Origin: Bacillus sp. AFS059628
GTDB lineage: Bacteria; Bacillota; Bacilli; Bacillales; Bacillaceae_G
Reading direction: 5' to 3'
Assembly: GCF_002571225.1 (NCBI RefSeq)
Contig: NZ_NVEC01000004.1
Location: 98,431-139,630, forward strand
Length of the DNA stretch: 41,200 nucleotides
This document shows positions 23,239-31,387 of this stretch, piece after piece. The notes beneath the pieces were generated by a model. That model was given only the letters and a program-made list of their open reading frames with translations. It searched no databases and was not told the DNA's origin. Each line of letters opens with the position of its first letter. Within the stretch, counting starts at the first letter, position 1. Position numbers and translations under genes: made by a program.

Positions 23239-24753
23239 CTATACAGTTTCTAATACCGTTTCAAGCATTGTTCCATTTTTAGCATAATTCGTATGCCAAG
23301 AAAAAGCTTTTTCTAAAACATGAGGGGTCTGTCCGCCTCTCGTTTTAGCTTCTTCGTAATAAGCTCTTAGCTGATCACGATACATTGGATGTGCGCAATT
23401 CTCTATAATTAATTCCACTCTTTCTCTTGGCGCCAGTCCTCTTAGATCAACATACCCTTGTTCAGTGACGATAACATCTACATCATGTTCCGTATGGTCT
23501 ACATGAGATACGAAAGGAACGATACTTGAAATGTTACCGCCTTTCGCAATCGATTTCGTAACAAAGATAGCTAGACGTGCATTTCTTGCAAAATCACCAG
23601 AACCACCAATACCATTCATCATTTTCGTACCTAAAACATGAGTAGAGTTAACATTTCCGTATATATCTAATTCTAAAGCGGTATTAATTGAGATTAACCC
23701 AAGGCGGCGAATAATTTCAGGGTGATTAGAAATTTCTTGTGGGCGCATCATTAATTTATCACGATATTTTTCAAAGTTAGAAAATACTTTTTGCATTTTC
23801 TCTTCAGAAAGCGTGATCGAGCAGCAGGAAGCAAAATTGACTTTCCCAGCATCCATAAGATCAAAGACCGCATCCTGTAAAACCTCAGAATATACTTCTA
23901 AATCTTCAAACTCAGAATCTAACATTCCATGAAGAACTGCATTGGCAACTGAACCAATTCCCGATTGTAGCGGCGCTAAACGATTTGTTAATCGGCCTAC
24001 TTCGACTTCTTTTCGAAGAAACTCTATTAAATGCTGTGCCATAATAACAGTTTCTTCATCTGGAGGGACAATTGTTGATGGCGAATCTAATTGGTTTGTA
24101 AATACAATCCCCTTCACTTTTTCAACATCAATCGGAATGCCAAACGTTCCAATTCGATCATCCGTTTTCACAATCGGAATTGGAAGCCTTTCCCCTTGTT
24201 TACCTGGTTCATATAAATCATGTAGCCCCTCTAGTTGCGCGGATTGGGCCATATTCATTTCAATAATAATGGACTTAGCATTCAAGGAAAATGCTAATGA
24301 ATTACCAATTGAAGTCGTTGGAATAATCATTCCGTCTTCAGTAATCGCAACCGCTTCCAAGATAGCGAAATCTATATCCATAACGTCAGCACGAAGTAAT
24401 TCTGCTGTATGAGATAAGTGCTGATCTACAAATAAAAAGTCTCCGTTATTAATTCCTTTTCGCATAGTCGCATCGGCTTGGAAAGGCAATCTTTTCCCTA
24501 AAATTCCTGCCTCAGCAAATAATTTATCTACATCCGAACCTAATGAAGCCCCTGTATAAACATTTACTTTAAAAGATTTATCATTCTTTACTCGGTTCAC
24601 CAGCGCAAATGGGACTGCTTTTACATCCCCAGCTCGTGTAAATCCACTTAAACCTAATGTCATTCCACTTTCAATCCATGAAGCTGCCTCTTCAGGTGTC
24701 ACTACTCGATCTTTTAATCGTTGATCCCTAATTCTATCTAAATTATTCTCCAT
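23239..24753 (-). CDS. Acetyl-CoA hydrolase / succinyl-CoA:acetate CoA-transferase family
   Basis: Acyl-CoA hydrolase or CoA-transferase of 504 residues in the Cat1/ScpC/AarC family, which swaps CoA between succinyl-CoA or acetyl-CoA and carboxylates in the cytoplasm. Visible hallmarks are GMTLGLSGFTRAGDVKAVP near the start, GIGSVANAVL, VYSEVLQDAVFDL with the candidate catalytic Glu, GIGGSGDFARNA and VTEQGYVDLRGLAPRER near the C terminus. The ATG at 24753 is used because GAGGGAG lies six bases upstream; an earlier TTG would swallow that site. It lies next to a LytTR regulator on the same strand, from which it is separated by 127 bp holding two inverted repeats. Confidence 0.9.
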   Translation of the reverse strand: MENNLDRIRDQRLKDRVVTPEEAASWIESGMTLGLSGFTRAGDVKAVPFALVNRVKNDKSFKVNVYTGASLGSDVDKLFAEAGILGKRLPFQADATMRKGINNGDFLFVDQHLSHTAELLRADVMDIDFAILEAVAITEDGMIIPTTSIGNSLAFSLNAKSIIIEMNMAQSAQLEGLHDLYEPGKQGERLPIPIVKTDDRIGTFGIPIDVEKVKGIVFTNQLDSPSTIVPPDEETVIMAQHLIEFLRKEVEVGRLTNRLAPLQSGIGSVANAVLHGMLDSEFEDLEVYSEVLQDAVFDLMDAGKVNFASCCSITLSEEKMQKVFSNFEKYRDKLMMRPQEISNHPEIIRRLGLISINTALELDIYGNVNSTHVLGTKMMNGIGGSGDFARNARLAIFVTKSIAKGGNISSIVPFVSHVDHTEHDVDVIVTEQGYVDLRGLAPRERVELIIENCAHPMYRDQLRAYYEEAKTRGGQTPHVLEKAFSWHTNYAKNGTMLETVLETV

Positions 24754-24817
24754 ATGTACTCCCTCTCCCAATGAATATTCATAATTATTTTACACATTAA
24801 CACTATCAAAATAGGGA

Positions 24818-24838
24818 TTTCGGTATACAATGCCGAAA
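24818..24838. repeat. Inverted repeat upstream of the CoA-transferase gene (possible operator)
   Basis: TTTCGG and CCGAAA arms separated by nine bases, about 65 bp upstream of the CoA-transferase start. There is no T-run, so it looks like an operator rather than a terminator. The adjacent LytTR protein is a candidate regulator, but LytTR proteins usually bind direct repeats. Confidence 0.45.
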
Positions 24839-24858
24839 ATTCAGATAAAACAGCAAAT

Positions 24859-24892
24859 CTAGGTTCTAAAGCAGAACATTTTAGAATCCTAG
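24859..24892 (-). terminator. Weak terminator at the end of the LytTR gene
   Basis: Stem CTAGG-TTCTAAA / TTTAGAATCCTAG (one bulged base) spans the LytTR stop codon. It is followed on the minus strand by a moderately T-rich stretch. Confidence 0.55.
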
Positions 24893-25525
24893 AAGCTTAC
24901 GAAAAAAGCTAGCATATGATTGACTCACTGGTACCCTCTCCCCGTTATCCATTGAAAGTAAAAAAGTAGAGTGGGTATCAGGATAAATCGCCTTAATATG
25001 ATTCACATTTACTATAAAGGAACGGTGGCATCTAATAAACGAATCTTTCGGAAGTAAGTATTCAAATTCTTGTAGAGAGTACTTATGTGTTCCTGTTAAC
25101 TCTTCTGAATTCACATACGTTTTTTTATCTTTAGCCTCTAAATACATCACCTTTGAAAAAGGAACTGGAACCCATCCGTCTGTTGTTTTTAAAGTAACGA
25201 CTGACTTTCCATCCGTTAAAGCTGGATAAATTGCCGTCACGCAACCTTCAATCTTGTCATTATTTGAAAATGGTACCGCCATTCCATGATAAGGAATACC
25301 GAAAACATCTCGGTTAATAAACTCGGAGGCTTTTTGCTTCGTTACCATTGCTTTATGAGCAATCGTTCCTTCCTTAATAGGATCCCCGGCGCTAATCTTT
25401 AAATCAATACGTTTACTTGGCCGATAGTAAATATATTCTTCCTTATTCGAAACGGCGATTGATATTTCATCTGAAAATAATTCCCCAACAACATCTAGTA
25501 GTATACCTAACGTTTTATCTTCCAT
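24881..25525 (-). CDS. LytTR-family transcriptional regulator with PAS/GAF-like sensor
   Basis: 214 residues. The N-terminal half (about 1-105) resembles a small-molecule-sensing PAS or GAF-like domain (ISAGDPIKEGTIAHKAMVTK, FGIPYHGMAVPF). The C-terminal half (about 110-212) is a LytTR DNA-binding domain with the FEYLLPKDSFIRCHRSFIVNV hallmark, IYPDTHSTF and VPVSQSYASFFRKLLG. No phospho-receiver domain is present, so it is a one-component regulator. Its position directly before the CoA-transferase gene suggests that it controls that gene, perhaps in response to a metabolite. Confidence 0.88.
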   Translation of the reverse strand: MEDKTLGILLDVVGELFSDEISIAVSNKEEYIYYRPSKRIDLKISAGDPIKEGTIAHKAMVTKQKASEFINRDVFGIPYHGMAVPFSNNDKIEGCVTAIYPALTDGKSVVTLKTTDGWVPVPFSKVMYLEAKDKKTYVNSEELTGTHKYSLQEFEYLLPKDSFIRCHRSFIVNVNHIKAIYPDTHSTFLLSMDNGERVPVSQSYASFFRKLLGF

Positions 25526-25558
25526 AGTATGAACACCTCATTTACTATTATAATTTAT

Positions 25559-25586
25559 AAAACCGTTCAACAATTTGAACAGTTTT
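25559..25586 (-). terminator. Terminator of the pentapeptide-repeat gene
   Basis: Stem AAAACTGTTCAA / TTGAACGGTTTT (one G-T pair) followed by TATAAATTATAAT on the minus strand. The TATAAT may also serve as a -10 for the LytTR gene. Confidence 0.65.
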
Positions 25587-25595
25587 ATAAACAGT

Positions 25596-26201
25596 TTAGT
25601 TCACCTTAGCCCCATAGCATCTAGCTACTGCAACTGCCTGTGCTATATCTAATTTTACATTTTTTAAATCGAAACTTGTAAAGTCAATTCTATCAACTAT
25701 CGCTCCTTTTAAATTTGCACCGCTAAGCTTCGCCTTCCCTAATTGTGCACCGGTTAAATCCGCTTCACGTAAATCTGCTTTTTCTAAATTACATTCATAT
25801 AAATCAGCTTCAATTAAACGTATACCTTTTAACATTTGTTTACTTAAGTTCACGAACCTTAAATTCGTGTATGACCAATCACCCGATATGATAGTTATTC
25901 CATCTAAATTCGCCTCTTCAAAATCAGAGCCAGTCATTTTACATTCTTCAAACTTCGATACGAATAAATTCGTACCAACAAACTTACAATTTGCAAATGT
26001 AGTTCCTTGATGGATAGAAGCGTTAAAAAGAGCGCCGGTAAAATCACATTCGATGAAATTACAATTTTCAGTCGAAACTTCCGATGCATCTATCCCTCTA
26101 AAACGGCATTTTATGAATGTACTATTCTTCAATTCCTCTTCTTTAATCAAGACATCTTGAAAATCTATTTCTACATATTCTTTATTTACAAATGCACTCA
26201 T
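25596..26201 (-). CDS. Pentapeptide-repeat protein (possible Qnr-like)
   Basis: 201 residues of the right-handed quadrilateral beta-helix type: repeats of A(D/N)L/F-X-X run through most of the chain (NCNFIECDFTGALF, ADLYECNLEKADLREADL, AKLSGANLKGAIV). The last 20 residues (VKLDIAQAVAVARCYGAKVN) look like the capping segment of Qnr/McbG-type DNA mimics. Qnr-like proteins that protect DNA gyrase occur in the Bacillus cereus group. Whether this one does so cannot be told from sequence alone. Good AAGGAGA site; monocistronic. Confidence 0.85.
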   Translation of the reverse strand: MSAFVNKEYVEIDFQDVLIKEEELKNSTFIKCRFRGIDASEVSTENCNFIECDFTGALFNASIHQGTTFANCKFVGTNLFVSKFEECKMTGSDFEEANLDGITIISGDWSYTNLRFVNLSKQMLKGIRLIEADLYECNLEKADLREADLTGAQLGKAKLSGANLKGAIVDRIDFTSFDLKNVKLDIAQAVAVARCYGAKVN

Positions 26202-26221
26202 AACTATTCCTTCATCTCCTT

Positions 26222-26255
26222 AAAGAAACCTCACTTCAAAAAAGTGAGGTTTCTT
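26222..26255 (-). terminator. Terminator of the lysophospholipase-like gene
   Basis: Stem AAAGAAACCTCACTT / AAGTGAGGTTTCTT next to the gene's stop codon, followed on the minus strand by a short T-run. Confidence 0.75.
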
Positions 26256-26256
26256 C

Positions 26257-27180
26257 TCATACAATATGCTTATCTAACCAAGAAATCAAATCTTGAAATA
26301 CTTCATCTCGATTTACTTCATGGAACATTTCATGTCTTCCATTTTCATATAAACGCAGTGTTACATCTTTCACGCCACATTTTTTATAATTCTCATATAC
26401 TTCCTTTACACCTTTCCCCATATCCCCCACAGGATCACGATCTCCTGAAAAAATATGTATTGGAAGGTTTTGCGGTGTTTTCTTGAACTCTTCTAGTTTA
26501 TTTACTTCTAATACACCAGAAAATAATTCTCGATAAAAACTAGTCGTACAAATGAATCCACATAATGGATCCGCAATATATTTATCTACTTGATTATTAT
26601 CTGAAGATAACCAATCAAATTTTGTACGATTTGGTTTAAAGTGTGAATTGAAGTTTCCGAAAGATAAAAAGTTTAGCATCGGACTTTTCGTTTTTTCTCC
26701 GCGTAATTTCATCTCAATTGTCGCTACTTTATGACCGATACTTCCTAAAAGTCCTGGATTTCCACCAGTTCCTGAAATAAGAAATCCATCATACAATTCA
26801 CCCTTCAGTTGTACAGCACGCCTTGATAAAAAAGAACCCATACTATGTCCAAGTAAAAATAACGGGCATGTCTGCTCTTTTCTTATCGTTTCAGATACAA
26901 AGATAACATCAGATACAGCCTCATTCCAACCTACATTGGGTTTAAAATGACCATAATCTTCTTCTCTCTTCACCGTTTTCCCATGACCTTTATGATCATG
27001 CGCATAAACACCATAGCCCGCTTCTAATAACGCATCAATAAAGTCTGTATAAACACCTGCATGTTCTGTCATACCATGTGCAATTTGAATAATCCCTTTC
27101 GGTTCACCTTCTGGTAACCACTTACGTAAATAAATTTCTGATCCATCCTTTGCCGTAACGAAACTTGCCTGTACGTTCAT
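26257..27180 (-). CDS. Alpha/beta-hydrolase, monoacylglycerol-lipase/lysophospholipase type
   Basis: Serine hydrolase of 307 residues. The nucleophile motif is GHSMGS (about residues 97-102). HG near IIQIAHGMTEHAGVY (about residues 33-38) is the oxyanion hole. The acid is the Asp in IFSGDRDPVG and the base the His in YENGRHEMFHE. The layout resembles YtpA/PldB/MGL enzymes that cleave monoacylglycerols or lysophospholipids. The ATG at 27180 is used because GGGAG lies seven bases upstream; the upstream ATG has no site. The physiological lipid is unknown. Confidence 0.87.
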   Translation of the reverse strand: MNVQASFVTAKDGSEIYLRKWLPEGEPKGIIQIAHGMTEHAGVYTDFIDALLEAGYGVYAHDHKGHGKTVKREEDYGHFKPNVGWNEAVSDVIFVSETIRKEQTCPLFLLGHSMGSFLSRRAVQLKGELYDGFLISGTGGNPGLLGSIGHKVATIEMKLRGEKTKSPMLNFLSFGNFNSHFKPNRTKFDWLSSDNNQVDKYIADPLCGFICTTSFYRELFSGVLEVNKLEEFKKTPQNLPIHIFSGDRDPVGDMGKGVKEVYENYKKCGVKDVTLRLYENGRHEMFHEVNRDEVFQDLISWLDKHIV

Positions 27181-27381
27181 TTCGTCAGCTCCCAACTCTA
27201 TTATGTATCTCAAAAAATGAATATCCATTCATTATTCTTATTATGTATTATATGCAATTGCCTTCATTATGACAAATGACTCACTTTTCTAATTAGCTCT
27301 TAAATTAATATGTTGACGAACCGTAGATGAAATTATATAGTTACTTACATAAAGTAATTATTATATTTTTGGGAGGTTTCT

Positions 27382-28146
27382 ATGATGATGCCATCATTAT
27401 TTTTAGCACATGGATCACCGATGCTCGCTATACAAGATACAGAATATACAAGTTTTTTAAAAATCCTTGGAGAAACATATAAACCGAAAGCAATTGTTAT
27501 TTTCACCGCTCACTGGGAAAGCGAAGTATTAACGATTTCTTCATCAGATAACGAATATGAAACAATTTATGATTTTGGAGGTTTTCCCCCTGAGTTATAC
27601 GAAATCAAATATCGTGCGAAAGGCTCTTCTAACATTGCATCTATGTTAGAAACAAAATTTAAAAATAAAGGTATTCCAGTCCATCATAATATGACGAGAG
27701 GTTTAGACCACGGCTCATGGACACTCTTGCACCGTATGTATCCAGAAGCAAATATTCCTGTCGTACAAATATCAGTCAATCCATTCCTTCCTGCAAAAGA
27801 GCAATTTAAGGTTGGAGAAGCATTAAAAGGACTTGGACAAGAAGATATTTTAGTAATCGGTAGCGGTGTTACCGTTCATAACTTACGAGCACTGAAATGG
27901 AATCAAAGTACACCCGAACAATGGGCAATTGAATTTGATGATTGGATTATAAAACATATGCAGACTAACAATAAAGATGCATTATTTAATTGGGAGAAAA
28001 ATGCCCCTCATGCTCAATTAGCTGTACCAAGAGCAGAGCATTTTGTTCCTTTATTTATCGCTATGGGAAGTGGTGAAAATAGTGGTGAAGTCATTCACCG
28101 CAGTTACGAGCTTGGTACGTTAAGTTATCTTTGCCTCCAATTTTAA
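27382..28146 (+). CDS. Class III extradiol dioxygenase (LigB / DODA family)
   Basis: Ring-cleaving non-haem metal dioxygenase of 254 residues, LigB superfamily, DODA/YgiD subgroup. The conserved metal-binding and active-site histidines are seen in FLAHGSPMLA (H10), TAHWES (H44), RGLDHGSWTLL and VPRAEHFVPLF. It would open catechol-type substrates such as dihydroxyphenylalanine. Single gene with a GGGAGG site five bases before the first of three ATG codons, followed by a bidirectional terminator. The true aromatic substrate is unknown. Confidence 0.88.
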   Translation: MMMPSLFLAHGSPMLAIQDTEYTSFLKILGETYKPKAIVIFTAHWESEVLTISSSDNEYETIYDFGGFPPELYEIKYRAKGSSNIASMLETKFKNKGIPVHHNMTRGLDHGSWTLLHRMYPEANIPVVQISVNPFLPAKEQFKVGEALKGLGQEDILVIGSGVTVHNLRALKWNQSTPEQWAIEFDDWIIKHMQTNNKDALFNWEKNAPHAQLAVPRAEHFVPLFIAMGSGENSGEVIHRSYELGTLSYLCLQF

Positions 28147-28149
28147 ATA

Positions 28150-28182
28150 AAAAGGATGAAGCAATCATTGCTTCATCCTTTT
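28150..28182. terminator. Bidirectional terminator between the dioxygenase and MFS genes
   Basis: Stem AAAAGGATGAAGCAA / TTGCTTCATCCTTTT with T-runs on both strands. Confidence 0.9.
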
Positions 28183-28199
28183 CTTTTTCATTTACCTAG

Positions 28200-29414
28200 T
28201 TAACTAACTTCCAAATGTCGTTTCTCTGATACCTCTTCGTTCTTATTATGAAAATAAACCCAAATGCACGCAATAAATAATAGTGATGATGTAGAGAAGA
28301 AAACATATTGGAAGCCTGCATGTGCTGCAATTTGTCCACCAAGTACGGGTCCAATCATATTTCCTAAAAACTGAAACGATTGATTATACCCAAATATTCG
28401 TCCCGTTACATGGGTTGGTGTATGTTGTTTTAGTAGAGTTTGTACGGAAGGTAATAATCCTGCTTGTGCGATACCTAATAAAAATCGAAGAATTAATAGT
28501 TGCCAAGCTGAGGTTACAAATGCTTGCGGGATAAAAATAATTCCTGCAGCAAACAACGCTACAACTAACGTTTTTTGAGGACCAATTTGATCTGATAATC
28601 GTCCGAGTCTTGGTGCTGCCAAAATAACTGCTAACCCTGTCGCTGACATAACTGCACCCGCAATTGTTTCAATATGTGCAGTATGAGGGCCTACTAAATT
28701 TTTTACGTATAATGTAACAATTGGTTGAACAGACATATTAGCAAGTTGAATAATAAATGTTGTTACAAACAAACTAATAATTAAATGCTTCGCTGGAACC
28801 ATCGTCCATACTTTTTTCGGTTGTACTTTTTTTGCTTGAGCGGAGTGATTCTCTTCATGTAGGAAGAAAAAAACGATGAGAAAAGAAAGGAATAAAAAAG
28901 CTCCTGTAACAAGAAAAACATGGCGCATTCCAATTAACTCAGACAAATATCCTCCAAGTAATGGACCAAGTAAAGAACCGCTCACTCCACCAGTTGAAAT
29001 TGTAGAAATTGCCCAGCCTGAATGCTCTTTTGGAGTTTCTGCTGCAATAAATGTCATAGCCGTTGAAAGGAAACCAGATACTGCTCCCATTAAAAATCTT
29101 AGTGCGACTAGTTGATATACATCCGTTACAAATCCCATAAGCGTCATAATAATCGCCATACCTAGGCTCGCACGAATAAGCATCAATTTCCGTCCATGTA
29201 TATCACCAAGTTTTCCCCATATTGGTGATACGATCGCACCCATTAAAAATGTTATACCAAATGCAAGTCCCGACCACTGTGCAATACTTGAAGTGCCAGT
29301 TACTCCTAATTCCTCAATATAAAAAGATAAAAAAGGAATTACTAAACTCATACCGGCTGCAGTGGTAAAACAACCTAGCCAACAAATCATTAAATTTCGT
29401 TTCCAGCTGGCCAT
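28200..29414 (-). CDS. Major facilitator multidrug exporter (DHA1 family, MdtG-like)
   Basis: Drug/proton antiporter of 404 residues with twelve predicted membrane segments. Motif A of the superfamily is seen as GKLGDIHGRKLMLI (about residues 68-81) and the second-half version as GRLSDQIGPQKTLV. The antiporter region around STGGVSGSLLGPLLGG fits the DHA1 multidrug group. The ATG at 29414 is preferred because AGAAGG precedes it by seven bases; a GTG at 29420 lies in that site. The substrate cannot be inferred. Confidence 0.88.
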   Translation of the reverse strand: MASWKRNLMICWLGCFTTAAGMSLVIPFLSFYIEELGVTGTSSIAQWSGLAFGITFLMGAIVSPIWGKLGDIHGRKLMLIRASLGMAIIMTLMGFVTDVYQLVALRFLMGAVSGFLSTAMTFIAAETPKEHSGWAISTISTGGVSGSLLGPLLGGYLSELIGMRHVFLVTGAFLFLSFLIVFFFLHEENHSAQAKKVQPKKVWTMVPAKHLIISLFVTTFIIQLANMSVQPIVTLYVKNLVGPHTAHIETIAGAVMSATGLAVILAAPRLGRLSDQIGPQKTLVVALFAAGIIFIPQAFVTSAWQLLILRFLLGIAQAGLLPSVQTLLKQHTPTHVTGRIFGYNQSFQFLGNMIGPVLGGQIAAHAGFQYVFFSTSSLLFIACIWVYFHNKNEEVSEKRHLEVS

Positions 29415-29555
29415 TTTCACACCTTCTTTCTTTAGATACCCATTCTACACCCTTTCTTGTAAAAAGTTTAGTAATTTGCTTTATTTGTAAGATTTACTAC
29501 AAAACCCGCTATTTTCTAGTAAAAATCACTACATTTCCACATTGTTTTCATAATA

Positions 29556-29584
29556 AAACCAACTCCACTTAAATGAAGTTGGTT
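29556..29584 (-). terminator. Terminator of the Clp_N-acetyltransferase gene
   Basis: Stem AACCAACT / AGTTGGTT with further pairs, followed on the minus strand by TTTTATT. Confidence 0.8.
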
Positions 29585-30434
29585 AGTTATCCATTATTGG
29601 TATTAAACGCGCATTACAACATCGCTCATAAAACTCAACCGGACCCGCTTGTCCAATAATTGCATATTCATATCCATCTTGCTTCATACTATGTAAACAA
29701 CGATGCAACAATTGCTTCCCTACACCTTTCACACGATTTTGTTTCGCTGTGCCCATTGGACCAAACAATCCTTTCTTTCCTCTCACTACATCATAGCAAG
29801 CGAAACCTACTATCCCTTCTTCTTGTTCTGCTATATAAATAGGTAAATTTTCTTTATATGTACGAAATCCATATTCTATTGAACGTAACCAACGTTCACC
29901 AAATTCTGCTTCAACAAAACTTGCTAATTTTTCAAAATCAGAAAGGTTAGCCTTTCTGACAGTACAAGTTAAATCATTATAAGTAGGAACAAAACATTTT
30001 AGATCAACCGCTAAATCTCTTGGTTCAGCTATAATATGTAATATACCTTTTTGTATTTGTGCATTTTCAATAAACGTATCCGCGCGAAATAGTGCATACA
30101 TAACATGCCCTTCATTCATTATTACTTGCTGAAAACGTTCCATACGTTTCTTCGCTATTTGTAAAATTTCTAACACCTTATAAGATAACTTATATTGTCC
30201 TATTTCTTTATACCCTTGATCCGTTAAATCGTACTCTTTTCGTATTGAAAGCTTTTCTAAAAAGTCCGCACCAATGTGACGAAACAAATACATATACAAC
30301 TCGCTGCAAACTCCAGTACCCTCTTTACACATCCCTATAAACAGATGAACTGGTTGAATGATATTATTTTCCGCCTCTTTTGCCCCAATCTTCAATATGC
30401 TATGAACACGTTTTGTAAATTGAAATTCCTCCAT
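29583..30434 (-). CDS. Fusion of a Clp N-terminal domain and a GNAT acetyltransferase
   Basis: About 283 residues. The N-terminal half (about 1-150) matches the paired helical repeats of the Clp_N domain of ClpA/ClpC (FTKRVHSILKIGAKEAENN, QPVHLFIGMCKEGTGVCSEL, then MNEGHVMYALFRA). The C-terminal half (about 160-283) is a GNAT fold (TAKQNRVKGVGKQLLHRCLH, GQAGPVEFYERCCNARLIP). The combination would couple substrate or adaptor recognition to acetyl transfer, an unusual arrangement; no ATPase domain is present. The second ATG at 30434 is used because GGAG precedes it. It follows a DUF554 protein by 20 bp, so the pair is probably an operon. Confidence 0.85.
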   Translation of the reverse strand: MEEFQFTKRVHSILKIGAKEAENNIIQPVHLFIGMCKEGTGVCSELYMYLFRHIGADFLEKLSIRKEYDLTDQGYKEIGQYKLSYKVLEILQIAKKRMERFQQVIMNEGHVMYALFRADTFIENAQIQKGILHIIAEPRDLAVDLKCFVPTYNDLTCTVRKANLSDFEKLASFVEAEFGERWLRSIEYGFRTYKENLPIYIAEQEEGIVGFACYDVVRGKKGLFGPMGTAKQNRVKGVGKQLLHRCLHSMKQDGYEYAIIGQAGPVEFYERCCNARLIPIMDN

Positions 30435-30454
30435 ATGTATCTCCATCCCCCCTA

Positions 30455-31171
30455 CTACTTTACTATTAAACCGTAACCATAAATAAGTGAAACGATTATT
30501 CCAACTACCAATATACCTGGCAGTAAATTTGCCACTTTAATTTTAATAATACTAAGTAAGTTCAATCCGATAGCAGCTATCATAATACCACCTGTAGCTG
30601 TCATTTCTACTATAAATTGATTCATTAATTCTTTCGGGACCAAACTATTAATTTGTGTTGCAAAAACCGCAATACCTCCTTCGTATAAAATAACTGGAAT
30701 TGCCGAAAATACTACACCAATTCCTAGGGTTGTCGTTAATATAATAGAAATAAATCCATCGATAATTGCCTTTGTAAATAAAATATCGTGATTTCCACGA
30801 ATCCCACTGTCGAGTGCACCAAGTATGCCCATCGCACCAATTGCAAATATTAAAGTAGCTGTTACAAAACCTTCTGATATGCTCCCTTTCCCTTTCGATC
30901 CAACTTTATTTTCTAGCCAATCTCCTAACTGTTTTAACTTTCCCTCTAATTGTAGCCATTCCCCGATGACCGTACCAATCACTAAACTTAGTATGACAAC
31001 AAGAAAATTTTCACTTTTCAATGCCATTTGAAGTCCAAGCACAGTAACCGCTAAACCGATTGCATGCATAATTGTTCCCTTCATACTTTCTGGAATCCTA
31101 CTAAATAATTTACCTAGTAAAGTACCAAGTATTATACAAACCCCATTTACAACTGCTCCTAATATAACCAT
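30455..31171 (-). CDS. DUF554 membrane protein
   Basis: 238 residues with about seven membrane segments. The N terminus VILGAVVNGVCIILGTLLGK, the GAMGILGALDSGIRGNHDIL motif (about residues 111-130) and FTKAIIDGF are characteristic of the DUF554 (YdfK/YqgA) family of unknown function. It leads a two-gene unit with the Clp_N-acetyltransferase fusion, a context that could tie membrane protein quality to acetylation, though this is speculation. Confidence 0.9.
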   Translation of the reverse strand: MVILGAVVNGVCIILGTLLGKLFSRIPESMKGTIMHAIGLAVTVLGLQMALKSENFLVVILSLVIGTVIGEWLQLEGKLKQLGDWLENKVGSKGKGSISEGFVTATLIFAIGAMGILGALDSGIRGNHDILFTKAIIDGFISIILTTTLGIGVVFSAIPVILYEGGIAVFATQINSLVPKELMNQFIVEMTATGGIMIAAIGLNLLSIIKIKVANLLPGILVVGIIVSLIYGYGLIVK

Positions 31172-31387
31172 TTCTCATTCTTCACCCTTCGAATTCTTTA
31201 TTTCTATATTTTGGTTTATTCATTGATTTACAGGTTATCTATATGTTAACTTAATATTGAGAATATTAACAAATATTTTTTCGCAACATAAACGCAATTT
31301 TTTGTAGTTATACATAATGTGAAACTTTAATTAACGTGAGTTTTATTGCCTACAAATTGCGGTATAAATTCAAAAGGGAAGGTATTT

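Noticed and set aside
25560-25605. AACTGTT repeats as LytTR binding sites
   Set aside because: They overlap the pentapeptide-gene terminator, and their 12-bp period is not the usual LytTR spacing. Kept only as a note in the LytTR finding.
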